Source: Epichloe hybrida
Taxonomy: Eukaryota > Ascomycota > Sordariomycetes > Hypocreales > Clavicipitaceae
Direction: 5' to 3'
DNA: 64,000 nucleotides
Assembly (NCBI GenBank): GCA_019022495.1
Contig: JAFEKR010000004.1
Location: 3,286,001 to 3,350,000, forward strand
Positions 43,113 to 56,700 of this stretch are shown here, piece by piece. Position numbers and translations under genes: made by a program. Each line of letters begins with the position of its first letter. The first letter of the stretch is position 1. Under the pieces are notes generated by a model, which searched no databases, was not told the origin of the DNA, and saw only the letters and a list, made by a program, of their open reading frames with translations.

Positions 43113-43962
43113 GCGGCATGTTGGTTCGATGGCACTGCCTGCCGAGATTGTTGCTGTACATACTTGCGCTCAGTCGCCCAGGGTTTGAAATGTACTCCGC
43201 AGCGCGCCGTGCATGCGAAAGGTACCAGCCCCGACGTCGCTTGAAAGACACTCCTCTTCGCCAGGTGCAGCACGACGATTGTCAACGCTCTGTCGTGCCT
43301 TCCTGAAACCTGGAGCTTGCTCTCGCACTTGACCTTCCTTCCCTCTCCCACACGCAAAACCCTCACCCTCCTTTTCCGCCATCTCTTCATTTGGTCGTTT
43401 GGTTTTTTCCTTTCTTGCAGCTTTCCATGCATTGTGCTCGTCGACCCTTGACGGCACTCGATTCGATTTACCGCGCCGGACGTTGAACTTGGGGCACCCG
43501 ACACAGACTCTTGGTTCTGCTCCCCGCACGTTTACGCCGCCTCTTTACCTACCAGCTGTCGATACTTGACCTGATCCGAGCTCGTCGTTTTCCTGCTTCA
43601 TTTCTTCTTAATCGCTGCACTTCGCAGTTGGTAATAGACCCATCCTCGAAAGAGAAGAAGAAGAATAAACGACCGGCAGCTACACACTCGTTCTCTCGTT
43701 CGCCTCACCTCGAACAATCATCACCACTCAACATAGGCAATCTTTGGGTATTATTCTACTGGCCATATACCGAAAGTCAGGCGTGACAGGGCTTTCAGTT
43801 CTGCCTTGGGGACGCAGGTATCCGGGCATTGCCTTGGTGACAACCTTGGACTTGGGTAGTCGAGGTTCTTCATGATCATACTCCCGCCGCATCGGGAACA
43901 CAGACACTCGTTGCGAGTATTAGTGAGCAAGGATTCCCCCCTAATTTCGACGGAACAACACC

Positions 43963-45618
43963 ATGGGAGCGATATTTCTGGGTCCCAAACGCTCCATTAC
44001 GATGCGGAGCCCTTGCGTTAGAGCGCTTCTCGCCGCCCTGTGCGTCCTGCTCGTTCTTGTGGCCTTTATACGCCCAGACACGGTGCCAGTTCGACCCCGA
44101 CTCTTCCGCAAACCAGCCATGAAGGCGAGCCCTGTTCACGAACAGAAACCACTCGATGACAGCAACTCACCCGTGTCAGGGGACTCTATACTCGGCGACG
44201 GGGATCTGGTATCCGCCAGGTTCAATCTGAACTGTAGCGTCGACGTGCCCCATTTGCAGAAAATAAGACAAAAGTACAACCTCGACGAGCGATTCCAGTA
44301 CATGAAGCGATACGTTCGCTTCACCAGAACCGAAGGCCTGGAACGCAAGAGTATGACAAAGGTATCTCAAAATCTTCTGAACGGCGCCTTCAAGACTGTC
44401 GACGTCAACAAGCCCCATGGCCAAGATGGCTGTGACGAGCCGCTGGAAGTTCAAGTTCCTGCATCGGCTTTCCCGTCCACCGCCAACGCCACCGATTTCA
44501 TGTTTGGCGTCTCGACAACATTCAAACGGTTCATGGATCCTGAAACTACTCCCATCAACGAATGGATCTACTGGCTTACCGACAGCCGTGGCCGCTCCAA
44601 TGGCGGCAAGTTGCTGCTTATGTTGCTAGGCGCAAGTGATGACGAGCTCCAGGAGGTGGCCAACCTGCTCGGGGACGTTGGTGTTGACGTGGATGTTTAC
44701 CACTCTGATTCTTCTCTGGAAATGGCCGTCAGATACCTCAGCCTGGTCCCCACCTTGTCCACGCATCCCGAGGCCAAGAACAAGAAGTGGCTAGTAACTT
44801 GCGACGACGACACCTTTTTCCCCAGCATGCACGGACTAGTCAAGAAAATGGAAAAACACGACCACACGCGAGAGATGTATATTGGCACGCTATCCGAGGA
44901 CACCGGAGCGATTGAGAGACATGGTTCCCAAGCCTTTGGCGGAGCAGGCGTCTTTTTGTCTGTGCCCTTGGCCAAAAAGATCACAGACCTCTACAGCAGC
45001 TGCACCACCGAACAGAAGATCCTCGAATCCAACTCTGGCTGGGGCCCGCAGGGTGACATTCTCCTCCGAAAGTGTATTTACGAGAATACCGACACACGAT
45101 TGACCACGTTTTGGGACCTGTGGCAACTGGACTTCTTTGGCCACCCGTCGGGATTTTACGAATGGGGCATCAAACCCCTCTCCCTCCACCATTATCGTGG
45201 CGGAGGCTGGCACAAAGCCAAACCTAGCCAATACACCAAGATCGCACATACCTGCGGAGAAGACTGCACGCTGCAGCGCTTCCAGACCAACGATGACTTC
45301 ATCATTTCCGGATATTCAATAGCCCACTACCCAGAAGGCGTGACTTTTGATACCAACCAGATGGAGGCCACGCTCCATGCTGCTCCCGAGGACAAGGGCT
45401 GGAACCTTGACTTCATGATGGGGCCTCAACGGCCGAATCTCGAACAGACTGGCAAAAAGATTGCCTGGGAGATGGAGGAGTCGGAAGTGCTGTCAGACGG
45501 TTCTGTACTGCAGACGTACACACGAAAGCAGAGTGACGATCGATGGGTGCACTCTGACAAACAGCCCATGAGCAACATTGACGGCATTATCGAGCTTGTC
45601 TGGATCCCAGCATCGTAG
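43963..45618 (+). CDS. Type II membrane glycosyltransferase, GT31/Fringe-like
   Basis: Intronless, 551 residues. A short cytoplasmic tail precedes one membrane anchor (about residues 19-36, ALLAALCVLLVLVAF) and a stem. The catalytic domain has a DxD-type metal site, TCDDDTFF (Asp281-283), followed by GGAGVFLS, WGPQGDILLRKCI and HPSGFYEWG. This arrangement is that of fungal Fringe-like (DUF604/GT31) proteins, which transfer a sugar in the Golgi lumen from a nucleotide-sugar donor. Donor and acceptor are unknown. A second ATG at codon 14 could be used; the first has the better frame context with a basic tail. The leader region upstream is long and CT-rich. Confidence 0.85.
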   Translation: MGAIFLGPKRSITMRSPCVRALLAALCVLLVLVAFIRPDTVPVRPRLFRKPAMKASPVHEQKPLDDSNSPVSGDSILGDGDLVSARFNLNCSVDVPHLQKIRQKYNLDERFQYMKRYVRFTRTEGLERKSMTKVSQNLLNGAFKTVDVNKPHGQDGCDEPLEVQVPASAFPSTANATDFMFGVSTTFKRFMDPETTPINEWIYWLTDSRGRSNGGKLLLMLLGASDDELQEVANLLGDVGVDVDVYHSDSSLEMAVRYLSLVPTLSTHPEAKNKKWLVTCDDDTFFPSMHGLVKKMEKHDHTREMYIGTLSEDTGAIERHGSQAFGGAGVFLSVPLAKKITDLYSSCTTEQKILESNSGWGPQGDILLRKCIYENTDTRLTTFWDLWQLDFFGHPSGFYEWGIKPLSLHHYRGGGWHKAKPSQYTKIAHTCGEDCTLQRFQTNDDFIISGYSIAHYPEGVTFDTNQMEATLHAAPEDKGWNLDFMMGPQRPNLEQTGKKIAWEMEESEVLSDGSVLQTYTRKQSDDRWVHSDKQPMSNIDGIIELVWIPAS

Positions 45619-47449
45619 GATGTTTTGGCTCCGTCTTTCTCTACCGGCTCTCTCTACCCGCACTCTCTTGATATTCTACAGCGAGCTTGCACCACCACCA
45701 TGACCCACCGGATAAAACGACGCGTTTTATAGCGACCGACAGACGACCTACATTTACACATCCCATCGGAGCCTCATTCCTTCCTTGCTCCCAAGAAAAA
45801 ACGCCCCCCCCCCCCCCCCCCCCCTTCTCAATAACAACTTGGCAGTCATCTGGACTACTTGGAAGAATAGACTTTAGGCAATCAGAATAACGATTCGCCT
45901 CGGCGCATATCGAATTTCATTCACTTGACAGCACACTTTTTTTCTTCTCTTAGGAAAGGCGTTTCGGAGGCGGACTTTATTTATATTGTGTTGAGCACTT
46001 TTTTTTTCTTCTTTTTCCTTTCACTTTTTTTGGCCAGATGTATTTTGTTCTTTCATGCCATGTAACGCATCGCCCATACGTGGGCATTGTATGGTCTGTG
46101 TGTTGTGATGGATGGACGGGGAGACATGACGGAGCCAAAGTTGTGTTATATTTGTAGCAACTTGGGGAATTAAGTAGTTGGTTGAATGAAGAACATGTCA
46201 AGTCCAATCATGTTGCGGATTCTGCGTGTAACTTGCTCCTTTTGTCCTTTCGGACGTTATTCCCGGGCATATTGCAGGCCGGCCGCCAACGCACGCCTAC
46301 AATGCACGTACCCTTGGAAGACGGAATTATTCTACAAATCCACGTCCACGTGCCGTTGGAGAGATGCAAGGGAAATGCGTATCCGTTTAGTAACAAAAGG
46401 TACATGTTAATCCTATCCCATATCTCCCTTATCTTCTTACTAATTTCTAATTTGCTTAATCCTTCCCCCGCCACCCCTTATCACGTAAATTGGCAAGTGT
46501 AGATATCAAGGCGGTGGGTGCAATGTACCTGTCTAGGGCGCAGGGCTGATGATGATGACAAAAAGGTCGGCCAGCGTGTGGACGGACAAAGTGGGGCTGG
46601 CTGGTGCAAAAGAGGCTTTGCTTCAAATTCACGGGAGGCGAAACTGAGAAGAAACTTGCACGTGTTCACATTCACCATGTACCGCGTCACTATGTACACT
46701 CGAGCAAAAAGATGCCACTGTGGGTATTAATGTTCAGTCTTCCCTTCATCTCTCGGCTGTGCACGCGTGCCTCTCTTTTATTCCGTCGGAGCGGTGCCTG
46801 CAGCCAAAGGGGAAAGTACAAGCTGCGCGTATCCATCAGAGTAAAACTCATTCAGTCCATCGCCACTGTCATCGCTACCATGATTAAATAAAAACCGAAA
46901 AGAAAAGAGATCGCACAACAGAAACGGAAAGAGGGCAAAGCAAAGGGGAGAAATGAAAGGGGAGAGAAGAGGAGAAGGAGGGGGGAGGGGGGGAGGGGGG
47001 GGTATTCTTGCACTGTGGCTTCCAAAAAAAGATTAAAAAAGATTCAGTGAGTGACCCGCGGCAAGACATTGTCCACTGCAAACCCACAAAGCGAAAGGGG
47101 GACCGAAAAGGGGACAAGGGGGAAAGGGGGGAGATGCAAACATGAGCATGACAGGACAACACGCCCCGGTATAAAGCCATCCTCTTGCCGCCCAATAGCC
47201 AAGCAAAAAGGAACAATCGCAAGTGAAAGAAACGCCGGGCCCGGTATGTGTGTGTGCACGTCGGAAGCATTACGCATGAGCCAGCAGCAATATTGTGTAC
47301 AAGACAAATAAAATAATGCTGTTTGCACCGTGGGATTGTACAGACAGAGAGGAGCAGCGTCATGTCATGTTCGTGTATTGATTGGGCTGCCGTGGTTGTT
47401 GCTCCTTGTCTTCCTGGCGCGTCGTCTTCCAAAGAAAGCTCAGCCCCGC
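45619..47449. other. Convergent 3' region, no gene seen
   Basis: 1.8 kb between the glycosyltransferase and kinesin 3' ends. A poly-C run of about 20 lies at 45804-45824, and G-rich purine tracts lie at 46917-47010 and 47095-47135. The overlapping open frames are not convincing. Confidence 0.5.
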
Positions 47450-50400
47450 CTAGAAGCAATTCAAACTGCCCTTCTTCTTCTTGCCCTTGTTAATGGCATT
47501 CATTCTCTCCTCGAGCTGTTTCCTAGCCAACTCGGCTGCCTGTCGCTTCTTTCGCTCCTCTTCAACCGCCTGCATGCTCCAACGGTTGTCTTGCTGCGGC
47601 TCGGCTTGTCGGTCCTTGAGCTCCTTCAGTTCAGTCTCCAGCTTCAGAGAACGCTTCTTCCACGTCTCACAGTCGCTCTTGACCTTGTTGGTTTGAGCCT
47701 CGAGGTCGGTCAGTGCTTCCTCGAGAGTTTGCGTCAATCGCCGCTCTGCAGCGAGTTGCTTCTCCATTGTTCTGGCGCGGGCTTCTTGATCTTCTGTAAG
47801 CTGAGAAATGTTGACGTTTTCTTTGCTGAGACGTCGGGCAGTGGTGGGGGACGTGGGCACGGCAGCGTTGTTGGTTGGCGAAGCACTCCTGCCGGCCACG
47901 TTGGGCAGCGGGGGCAGGGGAATGGCAGGCGGTGGTGAAGGCAATGAAGCATGTGAGCTGCTCTTGCGCATGGTAGAATTGGAATCCGATCGTTTGACCT
48001 CGCCCGTGGCAGACAGCTCCTGGAACCTGGCCTGGAGGGATGCATGCTCCTCGCGGATACTGTCCAGATCGGACTGGAGCTGGGCGCGGGCAGAGATGGC
48101 TTCCTCCAGCTGGGCATTGCGCTCAGTCTGCAAGGTGCTGAGGCGATTGTTGGTCACCTGGGCCTCGTCAAAGTTGTTCTGCAGCTGCTCCTCAAGCTCC
48201 TCGACCAAACGACTGTTCTTCTTGTTGCGCCCCTCGAGGTCGACAAGCTTGCTCTTGACTGCGTTGAGCTGCTCCGCGACTGATGCAGGCACAGCCTCGG
48301 ACGTGTCTGATAGCATTTCTGTCAAAGACACCTTGGCCGCCTCGATGTCGCCCAGCATTTTTTCGTAACTTCCAGTGAGCTCAGTAACATGACCCTTCAT
48401 CTCTTCGGCTTTGCGTTGCTCCTCCACGAGCAACTTCTGATCGGCCAAAAGTTTCTCGATGCGTTCAGAGAGCAGCTCGATGCTGACATCCATATTCATG
48501 CCCACCGCAACCTGTGTGGCAGTCTTGGCCAACTCGTCCCTGGCCTGGGCAAGCTCCTCATCTAGTTTATGGACGGCGTCGCTATGCTCTTGCATGAGCA
48601 CCTCGGCCTGCTCCTCGTAGCTCTTTTGCTCGCGCAATCTCAACTCGGACATCTCCTTGGCATGTGTCTCGTGAGCGAGCTTCAGTGCATCCTCAAGAGA
48701 CTTCGCTGCTTCAGCAAGGCTGGCAAGCTTCTCCTCAAGAGTGGCCACAAGATTGCCACGATCCTCGAGTTCCTTTGTGACGCTTTCGTGAGTCGTAGTT
48801 AGTTCCTCGAGTTGAGACTTCGCTGCCGAGTATCCTGCCTCAAGCTCGGCAATCTTTGTGGAATTGCTGTTGATGATGGCCTTGTACTCATCAATCTCGG
48901 TGCGCAAGAAGCCGACAAGTTTCTGATGCTTCTCCTCGATCCCACGAGCAGATCCTTCACCATCGGAGCCGGACTTGGACAAGGACCTTTCGTGATTCTC
49001 CTGCGTGGCTGCAATATGTGCCTCGAGCCTCATGATGTCGGCACGCAAGTCAGCTTCATTCTTCTCCGTGTTTTCAAGAACAAGCCGGTGCTTTTCTTCC
49101 CAGCCGGCCAACTCCCCTTCGAGGTCGGCGATGCGCTTCCGTCTTTCCTCGTCATCGCCATTGTCAACAGCGCCGTCGCATGCGGCACCAGTGGCAGATG
49201 GCACCGCATTCTCCAGCGACTCCCGCAGCTTTTCCAACTCGGACATGAGTTCCTTCTCGCGAGTCTCGTGGGCCTCGCGCATCTGTGACATCTGCTTGTC
49301 ATTTCGTTCAAGCTGATCGCGCAGATTTGCGACCATGGACATATCCCTGGGGCTGGCCTTTAAGCTTGACCTCTCCCGTGTTAATCCCGAAATGATGGTC
49401 ATCTTAGTTTCCATCTCCTTCCTGACAGAGGCAATATCCGCCTCCAGCTCTTGAATACGCTCGCTTCGAGAGTGGAGTTCATGCATGGCCGAGTTCAAGT
49501 TGAGCTCAAAATGTTGCATCACCTCGGGCTGATTCTCAAAGTTGTCCGTCGCGATATTTCGCAGAGAAGCAAATGAGCGGTGTGCTCGGTCAATAATCAT
49601 GAGATTCTGACTCGACTTGCGACGGATTACTGGACTGCTGGTCCTTGGTGAAGTAGCCTCGACCGCGCGGGCCTTTGATACCTCGGTCTTGAGTTCCTCG
49701 ACCATGTCGAGCGTTTCGTTGTGCGTGGATTCGAGCTCGGCAAACTTCTCAGCAAGAGCCTTCTCGGCGGCTGCCTTCTCCTCTGCGAGCCGTCGCAATC
49801 TTTCGACCTCGGCGGCCAGGTGCTCGTTCTCGGCTTGCTGAGCCAAGTTCTCGCTTGATGCCGCGGGTTTTGTCGTGGCAGAATCGTCTTCGGAGCCGAG
49901 ATCAGCCGCCGAGGTGTCCATAGTCGCCGGCGACTCCATTGCAGAGGACAGTTCGGAAGATAGAGACCGCGACAGGGATGAGCGAGGTTCATGTTTGAGG
50001 TCGATTGACCTGCCGTCCGACATGGGAGAATCGGGGCGTGTCTGCGGTGGCGTTGAAGTTGATAGTATTGAGTCGCGCGCTCTAGACCGCTCAGGATGCC
50101 GGGCTTCATCTACAGCATCTCGAAGCTCAGCTAGCGATCGGAGAGTCTCTTCGTATTTAGCCTGGAGCTGATCAAACTCTTGAATCGTGGACTCATGCTC
50201 GACACGAAGGACGACGAGCTCCTGAGTGACCGTATCCAACTTTTCAGCAACGAATTTGCTTTGGGCATTCAACCCTGGATCAGTGCCGTTGGACATGTTC
50301 TTTGCTTCCACTTTGTTGGATGGTTCCGCCATGTGATCGTCGTTCAAGCGGTCTGTTGACTCGACATTTTCATCAACATCGGTGGCGTCATCATCGTCAG

Positions 50401-52924
50401 CGCGCTCATCATGCTCCTCGGGAATAGGTCCACGGAGTTGGCTCTTCCGGCTGACGCGAGATTGGCTGCGAGAGTGATCCGAGAAACGTCCGCTTCGCGT
50501 GGCACCGTTGGTGGCAGCTTCGGGTTCCGCGGGCCTCCTGTTTTCGACATGATCGAGCTCATAGAGCAGGGAGTCTAGCTTTCCCAAGCTGCGTTGGCGC
50601 TCCACGACCTGTTCCAGGCGGTCCACTTCTCGCTGCATGAGTTCGGCATCTTGATCTGCTTCCGCCAGGCGCTCTTCAAGAGTGGATATGTAGTCCTCAC
50701 AAGCAGCCTCATTCTCTCTGACTCGCGCGATTTCTTGACGAAGTTGTGTGATGATTGTGGCATTTTTCTCTTCGCCATTGGTGTGGCCGTCCAGTTTTGC
50801 CTCGAGATCATGCAGATAATTTTCGGTGCTAGCCTCGCGATCCATGAGTTTCTGAAGGCGTGTTTGGAGTTGGCTGTTGATAGTTTCTACGTAGGCGCAT
50901 TTCGTCTCCTTCTCCAGCAGCGAAGTTTCCGTGTTAGAAAGTGTCGTACGGGTGCTTGATAGGGACTGTTCCAGGCTTTGAATGGTTTTCTCGTATTCCA
51001 ACACCACTTGCTCGACGGCTTGGGCGAACGAGTTGGAGCGGTTCAGTCGATCATCGGCAGATGTGTCCCCGCTCTGTCCCGTCTCTTCCGACTCGTTTTC
51101 CCTGGCTCTCGCAAGCTCCGCGATGAGCCTGGCATGTCGCTGACTCAAGGCACTGTAGTTCTCCTGTGCATCCAAGAGCTGGTTCTGGAGTTCCAGCTCT
51201 CGTTCATTCTGTCTTTCGGATCGTTCATTTGGTGCTGCGTTGGCTCTCCGCGGGTTGTTATCGCTTCCATGTGAGCTTCGAATTTGATCCCTGAGGAAGG
51301 AAACCTCTGCTCGGAGTCGTTCCACCAGAGCCTTGGAATCCCCGTCTTCTACATGCTGAATTCGGGGCTTGGACTGGATAGCCCTGGCGCGCTGAGCGTA
51401 TTGGACTGTGTTCAGCGTCTCGCTGAGGTGAAACTCGGCGGGCGTGACGCAAGCAATCATGAAGGTGTAGGCATTGCCACCAAGCGAGTCTTGCAGCAAC
51501 CGCGTTAGCTTGGAATCTCTGTACGATACATGTGATCCGGCTTGGCGAGAGGACAACTGGCTGATGACTTTGCCAAGCGATGCCAGACCAGCGTTGATCG
51601 ATATCCCCTCTTTCGCTCGCTCTCCTTGTGCGCCAGTGTTCTTGAGTCGCTCGCTTCCTGCCAGGTCGACAAAGTGAAGTTTGCTGTCCGTTGTCACGCC
51701 CATCTCCTGACCAGTCATGGCCTCCAGAGGCATAGAAAACCTCTTCTCCGCCCCCGCCGCCGTCTTGGGCTTGCTCTTACGCTGTATTAGATTCAACGAA
51801 AAGACGGCATGGGAGCGAGAAGATTTTGCGTTGATAGCAGTTGCGTCGGTTTGGCGAATGTCGGAACCAAAGTTGAGCGCGTTCATTAGGTCGTCGACAG
51901 AGTTGATATCAACTTGTCGTAAGCCAGTGAGGATAATATTTCCCTTGATGTCTTCGCGAATGGCGATGGTTGTTCGCTCATGGGGCGGGGTTGTGTCTGG
52001 GACAAGCAGATCGCGTAGCTGCTCGTTGTAAATTTCCACATACGTTGCCTTTAATGACCAATTCCGGTCGCCAAGAACATTCTGTTGATAGGCGCGAGGC
52101 GTTCGTAAGTTGGAGATGGACTGCCGCTTGGAAAAGACGCCGCCACTTCCACTGTTGGATGTGTCAAGCTTTTCGAACAAAGCCGTAGCAGCTCGAGGTA
52201 TCACACCTGTAGGAGAAAAAAGGAGGAAAAAAGAAGAAAGGTGTCAGCCAACTTCGCCCTTGGCAGATGCGAATGCTCCATTGACCACGCATCGCCCGGC
52301 GACCAACGCAGGATGCTTCTTACCTATCATTGAATCATCGTCCAACTCGCCTGGGCGAGAGGTGCCCATGGTGTATGATTTCCCAGCCCCAGATTGTCCA
52401 TATGCCAAGACGGAGACGTTGTAGCCTTGGGTAAAGGCGCTGATGGAGTCTTCCAAGTACTCCCATATACCATCCTGCATGACCTCGGGGCTGAACACCC
52501 GATCGAAAACGAAAAGTTTGCGGCCCTGTGGTGAGTCGATTGCTAGGCTCGTATTTGACGTCGTCTGAACCATGGAGCGCTGAAATCGCTGTGGGATCAA
52601 GTCGTAGCCCGGATCATCAGGCTTCAGAGGTGGACGTACTCGAACAGCTGGAGAAGTGGTCAGCGAGAGACGAGGACCCCGACATGAAGATGGCTCGGGC
52701 TCGGACCCAACATTGAAGGACGAAGAGGAAGAAGGAAAGTGTTGATGCAGTCAGTACGTACCAACTTTGACCGCGGTTCGACTTTCATCGTCAGACGCCC
52801 TGCTGCCGACGCCAGCCTTGCTGCTCATACTCATTCTGCTAGAACTCCTGGGGCCTGGCTTCACAATGGCGCTGAGAGGTCGCTCTCTGGGATGTAGAGG
52901 CGACGCAGGCGGTGATGCGGCCAT
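47450..52924 (-). CDS. N-terminal-motor kinesin with a long coiled-coil tail
   Basis: Three exons, 52762-52924, 52324-52647 and 47450-52206, 1747 residues. A basic Ser/Pro-rich start is followed by the motor: VRVRPPLKPD (from 56), P-loop GQSGAGKSYT (138-147), switch I NAKSSRSHAVF and switch II FVDLAGSER. The motor ends near residue 440. The remaining roughly 1300 residues are almost continuous predicted coiled coil, broken by acidic/Ser-rich hinges and a Pro stretch (PPPAIPLPPLP). The C terminus is basic (GKKKKGSLNCF). Such a protein walks on microtubules as a dimer, carrying cargo or controlling filament dynamics. The motor resembles the kinesin-4 type, but the subfamily cannot be fixed without a tree. 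ATPase motifs are intact. Confidence 0.92.
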
Positions 52925-53683
52925 GTTGGGCGAGACAAGACTATGCGGCTAGAAATTGTCGATGATAATAATGCTCGAAAGGCGGGAGTTGCCAGGTACT
53001 CAGAGGCTGCTGGTCCGGGGGGAGGGCAATCGATCCGTCCGTCTCAGATGGATCGTCAGCCCCGGGAAGGCCCAGCGTAGCTGGCGTTATTTTGGCGAAA
53101 TCTGACCAACGGCGGTAGCGTCGGGTTGTTGGCAATCCTACTACGAGGGAATGTTGGACAGTGTGGTCCTTCCTCTCGTCCTTGGGATGTGTCTTTCCTT
53201 TGGACTCCTCTGGACTCCTCTGGACTCCTCTGGACAAGCCGTCGAGCTGGGATGAGAGGGAATGGATGAGCTTTACGGATTACAAGGCAAGGCTGGTGGG
53301 CTGGTAACACCTTGCTTGCATTGTTCTGGTGGGAGTGGCCAGGGTCCAGGTGTCAGGTCAACACAGGTAAATTTACAAGGCTGGCCTGGTTGGTTGGCCC
53401 GGTGGGTCCTCAGCTTGGCGGCGCGGCAAAGGGGGAAAACGCCGGGGCACCCCAGCAAAGGGACCCGGCTCGGCTGTCCCACACTGTACTGTTAAGCGCA
53501 GGGTAGTCCGCATTATTACGGCCAGTTCCTCAGTCAGTTCCTTGTCCATTGTGCCAACGGATTCGCCCCCTGGTCAAAGCCAGCGCTCGGGAATAACAGG
53601 TGAAGAGGAGGACTTCGGACGGATGTGTCGGTGGTTGCAAGGGGCTTCGTGCACTGCACGCCGGAAGTCGATCTTCAATGTAG

Positions 53684-53710
53684 GGGGATAGGGGGATAGG
53701 GGGATAGGGG
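53684..53710. repeat. Tandem 9-bp GGGGGATAG repeats
   Basis: Three to four copies within a G-rich purine strand. Confidence 0.8.
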
Positions 53711-56700
53711 GTTGGGTTGGGGGGGCTTGGCTGGAGACGCAGCACACAGCATCGATTCTTCTTCCGTGTGTGTGGCACAACGTCGAGCTGAAATCACCAC
53801 CAAAAGGGTTTCCGAGTGCCCTGACCTATGCAACCTGAGTGCAAGATCGGTCTTTCATAGTGGCGCAATGCCCGTATTTTGATTTGCTATTGAATTTTCT
53901 AATCTGCATGTGCACATTGCATTCGCCAGAGGGTGTGAAATGACAGAGGAATTTTCAGCCAATGAAAGTACACCACCACCGATACCCCACAGTGCCCCTA
54001 GGTCAAGGTCTGGTCAATATGCACTGTACCACAACTTAGGCAGGTCAGGTCCCTCTGAAAACCTCAGTCCATCTACATCCCTTCACCGAACACAAAAGAA
54101 CGCAGACAAACGAAGGACGAAGAAGAAGAAGAAGAGGAAACCCACGGATCCAAAAGAAAGCGGCCGAGTCTGTACCCAAGAAGAAAACATTAGGCCCTCG
54201 AAAGAAGAACAAACAAAAAAAAAAAAAGGGGGGCGATTCTCAGCCACACGACGGCGATCGGAGCAACGTGCGTTTACAGCTCTCCTGCCTGCACCCACTT
54301 GTATGTAATGCCACGCGCTACCACCCGCTACCCACCCGCTGTGACCATCCCCACCCACCTCTCTCTCACGGGAGAAGAAGACGCGACTTTACCGAATAAA
54401 AATACAGCCGACGGTAGTCGGAGAATCGATCTTGTCTGATCTGGTATGGCCACATACGGGGTAGCGACAACTCCAGATAGAGACAAGCTCATTCTTGGAT
54501 CAGACTACGGAGTAATCCATACTGAGTGAGCATCATTATTATTTAAGTCGCTGCTGCGTTTGTTTGTACGCTCTTCCCGAACTCCCAGCCAGCTTTGGCG
54601 TCATGAGAGGCTGAGCGCGCCCACCAGTGCACTGACCGCACGAATTTTGTCACGTCAGGGGTGGCCTTCATTTTTCTCTGAAAAGGAGGCAATCGGCAGT
54701 GCTGTTGTTCGCACCAAAGTCAACCGACCCATATTACACGGAGTAGATTAGATGTAGCTTTAATTATGGTTGCACGTCGATTGCTCACAATCCCCTGTCC
54801 GAGGCTTGACCGTTTCCATGGACGTGCTGCATTGCATGGTCAACTTGGTCCTGCGTGCATAATAATATCACGACTAGTAATAACACAGGAGACACGTGAA
54901 TAGCACATGTACTCGGAAGTTCCGACTTTTAAAATCCCATCTGGGCAGTGGGTGGTTCGATCGAGCCTTGGCCTGAGTAGAAAAGCATAACAACGTGAAC
55001 CCAGCGCCAACAAGAAAGGAGGGACAGTCCGACATGTACTGGTATAATTTCGAGGACGGCATGAATCCAAACCATTCTGCCGGAATGGGTCTGAAATAAT
55101 AATTGTATACATATACACACACATACGGACTTGGTGCCTCGGCTGGGGCTCGACCAGGATGAATACAAAGAAAAAAAATTCAGGACGAGAGGGTCTCGCA
55201 ATTTGATTGGTTCGCTCGGACGGACAGCGTTTCAGCATGTGGACGAAGAGAGCTCTCTGTTCACATCCAGGTATTATATGGCCTACATTAAACCTTCATT
55301 CCTTGTTGGTGAAGGAAAAGCGTCGCTCTAATACGGAGGAGTATCCATTAGTCTATTATGTATCGGGTCTGGCCGGTCTACCGACATCGTCTTCACCCTT
55401 GAACAACTCGAAATTGGGGTATAGGGGAAAGCTTATTCCTCAAGACATTCAAACTTTCGCTAACCCCTGCTCCTCTTCATGGGAGCTGCAATTGACAACG
55501 ACGTGAGCAACTGACTAGCGTTCCGTGGGCGCCAGACGTGACGGGGTAATGCTGCAAAGCGTACATAAGATGTCGGGCACAAGGCCACAGGGCCCTCCAG
55601 ACTCGGCGAAGCGGCCTGGAACAAAGGGCAGACAGCCTCGTACGTTTTTATATATTTCAATTGTGCCTGCTGGCGTGGAGTGGCTTGGCTCCTTTGACGT
55701 CGATGAGCTGACGAATAACTTCCAAAAACCGAGACGCATAAGCACTGCACAAGCTCTCTCTTCTGCCTTCCACCGGCGGTCGTGCCATGTAGCAATCTCA
55801 ATATAAAGTTTTCAGCTCTCATTAAAAAATGTTGAGCCACTGGACATCGCTTTCAGCACATAACACATGTCTCATTGCCCTTGACGTGTGTACGGAGTAG
55901 TCAACGATGCAATGTACATTATTCTGCGCCGCAGATACGAGTCAATATTAGTATTTCAGTGAATCGACAGCAGTAAAAAGCATCAGCTGCTGTAAACAAA
56001 GACATGTGTGATCGATCATTCTCCGCCCATCTCAAGTAAAGAAAGCTCAACTACTCCCTACGGAGTACACCCTCTCCTTATAGTCTCCGTAAAGCGCAGC
56101 AAAAATACTCACTGAGGCAAGTCGAATGAGGCAAATGCCATCCATGCTCACACCAGACGCCAGGACCGTTCAACACCCCGTTCAGCATTGTCACTGGATC
56201 TGTAGAGGCGAGCGAGGTTTTCTGGTGGACAGATAGCGCATTGGGCATGATGCTCATATTGTATGGATGGTGTGGCCTGCGGTACAGTTGTAACCAATGA
56301 AGTTGCTTTTGGATTGAAAATAATGGTAGGCTAGGATGCCATGCCGCTCGTTTGAACCTCAATCATCAACGACGCTCGGGCAGGACCATGGCATGCGAAA
56401 ACATAACTCGTTGGCAATAGCCCGTGCGCGACGCTGCCCCATCGTCAATCACGAGATGCATGACTGTGATGAAGGAAATGTCAACGTTGACTATAGTCTT
56501 TTCGACCCCTCGTGCTTCCGGTGGGAGGTTACGAATTCTTCGCTCCAGGGTGGTTGGGGGTGGGAACTTCGATTGGTGTTGTATTCACAGCAGGCTAATG
56601 CCATGCCCACCTGGGTACCAAGAAAATCATCCGTGAAGCGATGCATCATGGCACAGTCTGGAGACCAATTCTGGGTGACTTCTTGCAGGCACTTGTGGCA

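Larger units (their letters stand above)
40453..43962. other. Long intergenic region without a supported gene
   Basis: 3.5 kb of normal-GC sequence. Several frames of 60-190 codons overlap on both strands, but none shows a family motif, signal peptide or convincing exon pattern. It is rich in short tandem repeats (listed separately). The last 600 bp are CT-rich and look like the 5' UTR and promoter of the glycosyltransferase gene. Confidence 0.5.

Noticed and set aside
53910..54308. 132-codon plus ORF upstream of homocitrate synthase
   Set aside because: Lys-rich low-complexity translation of purine tracts, with an opposing minus ORF. No homology pattern.
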